From assembly GCA_030634425.1 (NCBI GenBank), contig DAOWAU010000009.1, positions 1 through 13,718 of the forward strand: DNA of 13,718 bases, given 5' to 3'. Numbering within the stretch: the stretch's first letter is position 1; each line of letters starts with the position of its first letter. Below, one piece after another: positions 1 through 4,847 of the stretch. The notes beneath the pieces were generated by a model. That model did not search any database. It worked only from the letters and a program-made list of their open reading frames with translations, and was not told the origin of the DNA. The translations under genes were made by a program, and so were the position numbers. This DNA comes from Dehalococcoidia bacterium (GTDB taxonomy: Bacteria; Chloroflexota; Dehalococcoidia; Dehalococcoidales; E44-bin46).

Positions 1-201
1 AACTTAAACCACTGGATATTATACCATAAACCAATCGTGTTTGCAAAAGCGTAATTCTGCGATTAGAAAATAGCTATCCCATCTGTAGGTAAATGATCTT
101 AAATATGACGTTGATAGCTAAATGGCAATGTAAATTCCATCCAAAAAGTTGTATATTAGTAGCTAAACGGCAATGTAAACGACCCAAATGGGAAGTGAGC
201 A
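1..201. other. Gene-free left edge with a direct repeat pair
   Basis: I see no convincing gene here. An in-frame ATG at 93 extends the following lipoprotein reading frame upstream, but it has no ribosome binding site and would translate the direct repeats, so I do not treat it as coding. A loose promoter-like pair, TTGCAA at 41-46 and TAGAAA at 64-69 with 17 bp between them, matches consensus at 4 of 6 bases in each box. It could drive the gene at 202 but is weak. The main structure is the repeat pair at 115-134 and 160-179, listed separately. Confidence 0.5.
115..179. repeat. Pair of 20-bp direct repeats, 45-bp period
   Basis: TAGCTAAATGGCAATGTAAA at 115-134 recurs at 160-179 with one mismatch (C for T at the ninth base). 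The copies start 45 bp apart. Spaced terminal repeats of this general look occur at the ends of IS21-family elements, so this could be an insertion-sequence end remnant, but no transposase is present in the window. A pair of operator sites for the downstream lipoprotein gene is an alternative. The repeat is directly visible; both explanations are inference. Confidence 0.6.
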
Positions 202-677
202 ATGAAAAGAGTAGCAATTACAGCCTTTATCATTTTAAGCACCTTAGTTTTTTGCTTGTTACGTTAACTAGTTGTGCGCCAACAGTGGTGCAGGGGCCAG
301 AGGGACTACAGGGACCGGTGGGGCCGCAAGGACCGGTGGGGCCGCATATAGTTATCGGAAGCAAAACGGGTGTAGGTGATGCTGAGTATGTCACTGTCTG
401 GAGGGCTGAAATAGGGGAGAGTGTGACCATATTGGGTTCCGGATTTACCCCTGATGCTATCGTCACTATTACCAGCTGCGAAGAAAACAGATACTGGGGC
501 GAGAAGGAAGTAAATACCTGTGGTGCCTTCCGTCTTAAAACAGACATACCACCTAGAGTCAAAGCAGATGAGACGATTACAGTGAAAGCTTGGATTAACC
601 TTGATGGTGACGGTGTGCTTGAGGAGGATAATGGTGAACTACAGGCTACCTATCCATTACGGGTTTATAGGGATTAG
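202..677 (+). pseudogene. Collagen-like surface lipoprotein, frameshifted in the signal peptide
   Basis: ATG at 202, with a weak upstream AAGTGAG, opens a lipoprotein signal peptide beginning MKRVAITAFIILSTL. That frame stops at 265-267. The frame one base back continues with LLVTLTSC, a good lipobox (L-T-S-C, Cys codon 273-275), and stays open to TAG at 675-677. Adding one T to the T6 run at 248-253 would join them into a lipoprotein of about 159 residues. After the Cys come six Gly-X-Y triplets (codons of 294-347), then a roughly 100-residue domain with a GSGFTPDAIVTIT segment, like the Ig-like domains of secreted proteins. Near the C-terminus, NLDGDGVLEEDN resembles an EF-hand-type calcium loop with Asn in place of the final acidic residue. 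The export and surface role is inferred from the lipobox. The break may be a real mutation, a phase-variable tract or a sequence error; the intact downstream frame suggests it is recent or artefactual. Confidence 0.65.
312..347 (+). repeat. 18-bp tandem repeat encoding Gly-Pro-Val-Gly-Pro-X
   Basis: GGACCGGTGGGGCCGCA occurs at 312-328 and again at 330-346, giving two 18-bp units that differ only in their last base. Each encodes two collagen-type triplets (GPVGPQ, then GPVGPH). The repeat sits inside the lipoprotein frame and keeps phase, so gain or loss of units would change the length of the collagen-like stretch without breaking the gene. Confidence 0.85.
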
Positions 678-688
678 ACATAAAACAA

Positions 689-726
689 TTGCGGTTATAG
701 CTAGTGGCTGGTATAATATAACCAGC
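689..726 (+). promoter_or_regulatory. Predicted promoter of the thrS operon with palindrome over the -10 box
   Basis: A perfect -10 box TATAAT at 712-717 follows TTGCGG at 689-694 (3 of 6 match to the -35 consensus) with a 17-bp spacer. The -10 lies inside an inverted repeat with arms GCTGGT at 707-712 and ACCAGC at 721-726, separated by 8 bp. Transcription would start at about 724. The palindrome could be an operator, or a 3' hairpin of the upstream lipoprotein transcript; it lacks a T tract, so it is not a typical terminator. Prediction from sequence only. Confidence 0.6.
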
Positions 727-741
727 AGGCAAGTTTCGGAT

Positions 742-763
742 GTTACTAAAGAAGGGTAGTAAC
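742..763 (+). promoter_or_regulatory. Leader hairpin upstream of the thrS attenuator
   Basis: GTTACTA at 742-748 pairs perfectly with TAGTAAC at 757-763 around an 8-base loop. It lies in the transcribed leader between the predicted start site and the terminator at 777-808, where a pause or anti-termination element would sit. The stem is directly visible; its role is inference. Confidence 0.5.
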
Positions 764-767
764 GGGG

Positions 768-797
768 ATGGTTAAGACCTCTCCTCAGATAGGGTGA
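768..797 (+). CDS. Possible nine-residue leader peptide before thrS
   Basis: ATG at 768 opens a reading frame MVKTSPQIG that stops with TGA at 795-797. Possible ribosome binding bases are GAAGGG at 751-756, 11 bases upstream, part of which lies in the loop of the 742-763 hairpin. The single threonine codon (ACC, 777-779) is the first triplet of the terminator's 5' arm. The stop overlaps a GTG at 794-796 in the thrS frame, a GTGA arrangement that allows translational coupling. A nine-codon frame can arise by chance and one Thr codon is weak evidence for threonine sensing, so this is a candidate only. Confidence 0.25.
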   Translation: MVKTSPQIG

Positions 798-808
798 GAG
801 GTTTTTAT
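777..808 (+). terminator. Intrinsic terminator or attenuator in the thrS leader
   Basis: ACCTCTC at 777-783 pairs with GAGAGGT at 796-802 across a 12-base loop and runs straight into a T tract (802-806). It lies downstream of the predicted promoter and upstream of the thrS ribosome binding site, so it would terminate leader transcripts unless overridden, as expected of an attenuator. CTCCTC at 781-786 could alternatively pair with GAGGAG at 820-825 in the thrS ribosome binding site, which would tie anti-termination to occlusion of that site. Confidence 0.7.
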
Positions 809-2596
809 CTAATAGCTCTGAGGAGGCTTCCGACAACGGTTTCTAATAAAGGACAGAAAATAACTGAAGACGAGAAGCTGGAGACGATGCGGCATTCTGC
901 CGCTCATATCATGGCTGAGGCGGTTCAATCTATCTTTCCTGATACTAAGTTTGGTATTGGGCCAGCTATTGAAAATGGTTTTTACTACGACTTTGATTTG
1001 CCTCGCCCATTGACTCCTGATGATTTGCCTCTTATTGAGGCTAAGATGAATGAGATAATCGCCTCCAATGCCCTTTTTGTTAGACAGGAAGCGACTAAGC
1101 AGAAGGCTCGTGGGCTGTTTGCTGACCAGCCCTATAAATTGGAGCTAATTGATGAGATTCCTGATGAGAAGGTCAGTTTGTATCGGCAGGGTTCGTTTCT
1201 TGATTTGTGTCGTGGGCCTCATGTGAGTTCTAGCGGGGAGATAAAGGCCTTTAAGCTGATTAATATTGCTGGCGCCTACTGGCGGGGCGATGAGCACCAA
1301 CCTATGCTACAGCGGATATATGGTGTTGCTTTTGCTACCAAAGGGGCCTTGGATGAGCATCTCAAAAAACTTGAGGAAGCAATCAAGCGTGACCACAGGA
1401 AACTAGGCATAGAGCTTGACTTGTTTAGTATCCATGAGGAGGCTGGTTCTGGGCTGGTTCATTGGCACCCCAAGGGGGCAGTGATACGCCGTGTTATCGA
1501 GGACTTTTGGAAGGATGAGCATATTAAGCATGGCTATGATATTGTATATACCCCCCATATTGCCAAACTGGACCTGTGGAAAACCAGCGGCCACTGGGAA
1601 TTTTACCGCGATAGCATGTATAGCCCCATGGAGGTAGAGGAGCAGGAATATGTTATTAAACCGATGAATTGTCTGGGGCACATCTTAATTTATAAAACCA
1701 GGCTGCGCAGTTACCGTGAGCTGCCACTGCGCTATGCTGAGCTGGGCACAGTTTATCGCTATGAACGCTCCGGGGTATTGCTTGGTCTCTCCCGGGTCAG
1801 GGGCTTTACTCAGGATGATGCCCACATTTTCTGCCGGTTTGACCAACTAGAGGATGAGGTGGTAGGAGTGTTAGATCTGGCTCGCTTTATGATAGACACC
1901 TTTGGTTTTATCAATTACAAGGTGTTGCTTTCCACCCGCCCGGAGAAATATGCTGGCACTATAGAGGCTTGGGAGCAAGCTACTGATACCTTGAGTCAGG
2001 CTCTGACTCGATTAAAGATTGCCCATGATATAGACCGGGGAGAAGGTGTGTTTTATGGCCCCAAGATAGATATTAAGTTCGAGGATGCCCTGGGCAGAGG
2101 GTGGCAGGGCCCCACTATTCAGGTTGATTTCAACCTGCCTCAACGCTTCAATGTTGCCTACATTGGAGAGGATGGCAAAGAGCACCTGGTAGCTATGGTA
2201 CACCGTACTGTACTGGGTAGTATGGAGCGCTTTCTTGCCTCGCTTATTGAGCATTATGGAGGTGCCTTCCCGGTATGGCTAGCGCCATTTCAAGTAATGA
2301 TAATTCCAGTAGCGGACCGCCATCTGGACTATGCCCACAAGCTGGAGGCTGGACTTAGAGACGAGGAGATACGGGCAGAAGTTGATGATCGGTCAGAAAG
2401 GGTAAACCTCAAAATTCGGCAGGCGCAATTGGATAAGATACCATATATGCTGATAATAGGTGACAAAGAGGTAGCTGCCTCTACTGTTTCCGTGCGTTTA
2501 CGCAGTGGTGAACAAGCAACTGCTCAATCCTTTGATAGCTTCAAGGAAAGTGTCAAGCTAGCTGTAGCCAATAAGGTGAAGGATTTAAGGTTATAA
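794..2596 (+). CDS. thrS: Threonyl-tRNA synthetase, TGS-less
   Basis: Class II synthetase that activates threonine with ATP and charges tRNA-Thr in the cytoplasm. Counting from GTG 794, the editing-domain residues are present: H34 and H38 in RHSAAH, C139 and H143 in CRGPH. The catalytic core has zinc ligands C293, H344 and H470, with the same spacing as I recall for E. coli C334/H385/H511. Motif 2 starts at about 319 (TVYRYERSG), and an anticodon-binding domain follows from about 495. The N-terminal TGS domain of the E. coli enzyme is absent. The start is unresolved. GTG 794 is the only standard start that keeps the conserved helix before RHSAAH, but it lies inside the terminator. The strong site GAGGAGG (820-826) instead points to ACG at 836, nine bases downstream, giving 586 residues. 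ATG 887 would truncate the conserved helix. First gene of the operon; infC follows. Confidence 0.95.
   Translation: MRGFYLIALRRLPTTVSNKGQKITEDEKLETMRHSAAHIMAEAVQSIFPDTKFGIGPAIENGFYYDFDLPRPLTPDDLPLIEAKMNEIIASNALFVRQEATKQKARGLFADQPYKLELIDEIPDEKVSLYRQGSFLDLCRGPHVSSSGEIKAFKLINIAGAYWRGDEHQPMLQRIYGVAFATKGALDEHLKKLEEAIKRDHRKLGIELDLFSIHEEAGSGLVHWHPKGAVIRRVIEDFWKDEHIKHGYDIVYTPHIAKLDLWKTSGHWEFYRDSMYSPMEVEEQEYVIKPMNCLGHILIYKTRLRSYRELPLRYAELGTVYRYERSGVLLGLSRVRGFTQDDAHIFCRFDQLEDEVVGVLDLARFMIDTFGFINYKVLLSTRPEKYAGTIEAWEQATDTLSQALTRLKIAHDIDRGEGVFYGPKIDIKFEDALGRGWQGPTIQVDFNLPQRFNVAYIGEDGKEHLVAMVHRTVLGSMERFLASLIEHYGGAFPVWLAPFQVMIIPVADRHLDYAHKLEAGLRDEEIRAEVDDRSERVNLKIRQAQLDKIPYMLIIGDKEVAASTVSVRLRSGEQATAQSFDSFKESVKLAVANKVKDLRL
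820..826 (+). promoter_or_regulatory. Strong Shine-Dalgarno of thrS facing ACG
   Basis: GAGGAGG is a near-complete Shine-Dalgarno, but no ATG, GTG or TTG lies in the thrS frame between 797 and 886. The codon at the right distance is ACG (836-838), nine bases away. Starting there gives a protein beginning (M)VSNKGQKITEDEKLE, a plausible N-terminus for a TGS-less enzyme. ATA at 860 after AAAGGA (848-853) is a weaker alternative. Confidence 0.6.
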
Positions 2597-2597
2597 T

Positions 2598-2627
2598 TTG
2601 ATTACTCTAGGCAAGGTATGTTATAGT
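2598..2627 (+). promoter_or_regulatory. Possible internal promoter for infC
   Basis: TTGATT at 2598-2603 (4 of 6) and TATAGT at 2622-2627 (5 of 6) are separated by 18 bp in the thrS-infC gap. Transcription would begin near 2634 and give a leader of about 40 bases. Internal promoters ahead of infC are known in the E. coli thrS-infC operon, so this is plausible, but it is a sequence match only. Confidence 0.4.
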
Positions 2628-2643
2628 TTCTTGCCTGCAAGAA
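2609..2643 (+). promoter_or_regulatory. Mutually exclusive hairpins ahead of infC
   Basis: AGGCAAG (2609-2615) pairs perfectly with CTTGCCT (2630-2636) over a 14-base loop. The second arm overlaps another perfect hairpin, TTCTTG (2628-2633) with CAAGAA (2638-2643) over a 4-base loop. They share 2630-2633 and cannot coexist. No T tract follows, so neither looks like a terminator. They end about ten bases before the infC ribosome binding site, where a translational switch could act. Function is inference. Confidence 0.45.
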
Positions 2644-2670
2644 GCTGGTTTGAAGGAGGTAGATAGAGAC

Positions 2671-3195
2671 ATAATTAAGAAGCTACGTGTTAATGAGGCG
2701 ATTAGAGCTAGAGAGGTTCGCCTCGTGGGGGTGAAGGGAGAGCAGCTAGGGGTTATGCCTTTGGTGCAGGCGCGGGAGGTAGCAAGGAAGCAAGCCCTCG
2801 ACCTTGTTGAGGTAGCAGCGACCGCAGTACCCCCCGTATGTCGTTTGCTTGATTACGGGAAGTATAAGTATGAACAGGCTAAGAAGGAGCGCGAGGCTAG
2901 GAAGAGCCAGAAGGTCTTGCTCTTGAAGGAGGTCCGACTACGCCCCAAGATTGGCGACCATGATTTTGAGGCTAAAGCGAGGTCAGCGAAGAAATTGCTG
3001 GGGGGTGGGAACAAGGTCAAGGTAAGCGTATTTTTTAGAGGGCGTGAAATTACACACCCTGATATCGGCTTGAGGTTGCTAAACAGGATGAAGGAATCGC
3101 TAAAAGAGGAGGCTTCCCCGGAGAGGCAGCCATCCATGGATGGCAAAAGAATGATCATGATCTTGGCACCGTTGGCCTCTCGGAAAACTAAATAA
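2671..3195 (+). CDS. infC: Translation initiation factor IF-3, non-standard start
   Basis: IF3 binds the 30S subunit, prevents 50S joining and rejects wrong start codons and initiator tRNAs. The N-terminal domain has the family signature (LRVNEAIRAREVRLVG, then PPVCRLLDYGKYKYEQ) and a basic linker (KKEREARKSQ) leads to the C-terminal domain (KEVRLRPKIGDHDFEAK, then VSVFFRGREITHP). Length is about 174 residues, normal for the family. A TTG at 2650 would give seven more residues, but the full Shine-Dalgarno AAGGAGGT (2653-2660) lies inside that extension. The true start must therefore follow it: ATA at 2671 (10-base spacing) or ATT at 2674 (13-base spacing). Non-standard starts are a known trait of infC; E. 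coli uses ATT and represses it through IF3 itself. The gene sits between thrS and rpmI, the usual order. Confidence 0.95.
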   Translation: MIKKLRVNEAIRAREVRLVGVKGEQLGVMPLVQAREVARKQALDLVEVAATAVPPVCRLLDYGKYKYEQAKKEREARKSQKVLLLKEVRLRPKIGDHDFEAKARSAKKLLGGGNKVKVSVFFRGREITHPDIGLRLLNRMKESLKEEASPERQPSMDGKRMIMILAPLASRKTK

Positions 3196-3218
3196 GGGAA
3201 GGGTAAAGGAAGCTTAGG

Positions 3219-3422
3219 ATGCCAAAAATGAAAACCCATAAGGGCGCGAAGAGCCGCTTCCATATTACTGGCAGCGGCAAAATTATGCGGACTAAGGGCG
3301 GGAAAAGCCATTTGCGCCGTCGTAAAGCAAAACGGACTAAGCGTCTTTATGATGAAACAATACCAGTAAGTCCTTGTGATAGGGCTCGGATAAAAAGACT
3401 GTTACCTTATGGAATTAAGTAG
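3219..3422 (+). CDS. rpmI: 50S ribosomal protein L35 (bL35)
   Basis: Small basic protein of the large ribosomal subunit, 67 residues, near the usual 64-66. The family pattern is clear: MPKMKTHKGAKSRFHITGSG followed by a Lys/Arg-rich middle (KSHLRRRKAKRTKRL) and a C-terminal LLPYGIK. ATG follows AAAGGAAG (3205-3212) by six bases. It lies 23 bases after infC, and its stop codon TAG shares bases with the ribosome binding site of rplT, so the two ribosomal proteins are probably translationally coupled. Confidence 0.97.
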   Translation: MPKMKTHKGAKSRFHITGSGKIMRTKGGKSHLRRRKAKRTKRLYDETIPVSPCDRARIKRLLPYGIK

Positions 3423-3431
3423 GAGGATATT

Positions 3432-3791
3432 TTGCCTAGAGTAAAGAGAGGTGTAGTTGTTCGCCGGCGACATAAGAAGGTGCTGGCTCTGACCAAAGGG
3501 CATAGGGCAACTAAGCACTCCCTCTATCGTCGAGCTCATGAGTCTATGATTAAGTCGTTGAGCTATGCTTATTTCCATCGTCGAGAGCGAAAAGGTGATA
3601 TGAGGCGTCTCTGGATTTCACGGGTTAATGCTGCTAGTCGAGCCCAGGGCCTCACCTATAGTCAATTCATGGATGGTTTGAAAAAGTCAGGGGTTGAAGT
3701 CAACCGTAAGCTGTTAGCCGATATGGCAGTTAGGGAGCCTGAATCTTTTGCCCATCTGGTGACCTTAGCTAAAGGGAAAGTTCAAGGCTAA
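3432..3791 (+). CDS. rplT: 50S ribosomal protein L20 (bL20)
   Basis: L20 binds 23S rRNA early in 50S assembly. The 119-residue length is standard. The N-terminal RNA-binding extension (MPRVKRGVVVRRRHKKVLAL) and the globular segment (RRLWISRVNAASRAQGLTYS, then FMDGLKKSGVEVNRKLLADMA) are recognisable. The start is TTG, supported by AGGAGG (3421-3426) five bases upstream. In several bacteria L20 represses its own operon by binding a leader that mimics 23S rRNA. I did not identify such a mimic with confidence, although the hairpins before infC are in the place where one could sit. Confidence 0.97.
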   Translation: MPRVKRGVVVRRRHKKVLALTKGHRATKHSLYRRAHESMIKSLSYAYFHRRERKGDMRRLWISRVNAASRAQGLTYSQFMDGLKKSGVEVNRKLLADMAVREPESFAHLVTLAKGKVQG

Positions 3792-3803
3792 TAAAGGCAA
3801 AAG

Positions 3804-4844
3804 ATGCTGCAGCAACTTGAAGAACTAAAAAGAAATGCCCTTCAAGAGCTAGAAAGCATTAACACTGCCAAAGAGCTGGAACCCTGGCGTGTTCGTTATT
3901 TAGGCAAGAAGAGCGATCTAACCAAGGTTCTGCGTACTTTGGCCGCATTGCCTCTTGAGGAGAGGAAGGCTATTGGCGCCTGTGCCAATGAGGTTAGAGT
4001 TAGTCTAGAGGGTAGTTTGAGACAAAAGGAGCAAGCCCTGCGGGAAGTGGAGCTTGCTCTGTCGGCTCAAGAAGAGCATGTCGATGTTACCCTCCCCGGT
4101 CGTTCTTTGCTCAGGGGTCATTTACATCCTATTACTCAAACACTTCATGAGATATGTGACATCTTTGTCTCTATGGGCTTTCAAGTCGTGGAGGGTCCAG
4201 AGGTAGACTGGGACTATTATAACTTTGAGGCATTGAATATTCCTAAGGAACACCCCGCCCGTGATACTATGTCCACATCCTGGATTGATTTTAAGACAGA
4301 TAGCGGCGAGAGACCTATGCTACTACGGACTCACACTACCTCGGTAACCTCCAGAGTTATCGAGACCATGCGTCCTCCAATAAGAGTGGTTGAACCAGGA
4401 AAGGTCTATCGCTATGAGGCTAGCGATGCTACCCATACCCCTATGTTCTATCAAATTGATGGCCTGGTTGTAGATAAGGGTATTACTATGAGCGACTTAA
4501 AGGGAACGCTTTATGAATTTGCTCGCCGTTTCTTTGGAGAGGATAGGAAGGTACGCTTTCGCTGTGACTATTTCCCCTTTGTTGAGCCTGGTGCTGAGAT
4601 GGCTATAGAGTGCTTGGTTTGCGGTGGCGAGGGCTGCCGCTTGTGCGGCAATACCGGCTGGATTGAAATATTAGGTGCCGGAATGACTCATCCCGAGGTG
4701 CTTCAGCGTGGTGGTCTTGACCCCGAGGTTTATACCAGTTTTGCCTTCGGTATGGGCATTGACCGCCTGCCTATGCTTCGCTATCGAATTGAAGATACCA
4801 GGCTGTTTTATAGTAGCGACCTTAGATTTTTGAGGCAGTTTTGA
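3804..4844 (+). CDS. pheS: Phenylalanyl-tRNA synthetase alpha subunit
   Basis: Catalytic subunit of the alpha2-beta2 enzyme that charges tRNA-Phe; 346 residues, normal for the bacterial form. An N-terminal coiled-coil arm (about 1-90) contacts tRNA. The class II core follows: HPITQTLHEICDIFVSMGF near 110, RTHTTSVTSR near 175, MFYQIDGLVVDKGI near 213, GAGMTHPEVL near 291 and the motif 3 segment FGMGIDRL near 315. Four cysteines, C270, C273, C278 and C281 (CLVCGGEGCRLC), form a zinc-ribbon-like cluster of the kind found in many PheS proteins. The ATG has only AAAGGC (3794-3799) as ribosome binding site. pheT starts three bases after the stop. Confidence 0.97.
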   Translation: MLQQLEELKRNALQELESINTAKELEPWRVRYLGKKSDLTKVLRTLAALPLEERKAIGACANEVRVSLEGSLRQKEQALREVELALSAQEEHVDVTLPGRSLLRGHLHPITQTLHEICDIFVSMGFQVVEGPEVDWDYYNFEALNIPKEHPARDTMSTSWIDFKTDSGERPMLLRTHTTSVTSRVIETMRPPIRVVEPGKVYRYEASDATHTPMFYQIDGLVVDKGITMSDLKGTLYEFARRFFGEDRKVRFRCDYFPFVEPGAEMAIECLVCGGEGCRLCGNTGWIEILGAGMTHPEVLQRGGLDPEVYTSFAFGMGIDRLPMLRYRIEDTRLFYSSDLRFLRQF

Positions 4845-4847
4845 TAG

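Noticed and set aside
93..201. N-terminal extension of the lipoprotein frame from ATG 93
   Set aside because: No ribosome binding site, it reads through the direct repeats, and it would place the lipobox about 60 residues in, too far for a signal peptide. The ATG at 202 gives a proper signal peptide in the neighbouring frame.
248..254. Programmed -1 ribosomal frameshift in the lipoprotein gene
   Set aside because: In frame the site reads GTT TTT TGC, which does not fit the X XXY YYZ slippery pattern, and no strong downstream structure stands out. An indel or slippage at T6 is simpler.
742..808. T-box riboswitch before thrS, suggested by AAGGGTAGTAACGGGG
   Set aside because: It resembles the T-box core but differs at the bases that pair with the tRNA 3' end, and TAGTAAC is fully explained as the arm of a local hairpin with GTTACTA. 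There is no room after the predicted promoter for a specifier stem.
2853..3311. 152-residue minus-strand frame
   Set aside because: Antisense of infC and rpmI, both unmistakable genes on the plus strand.
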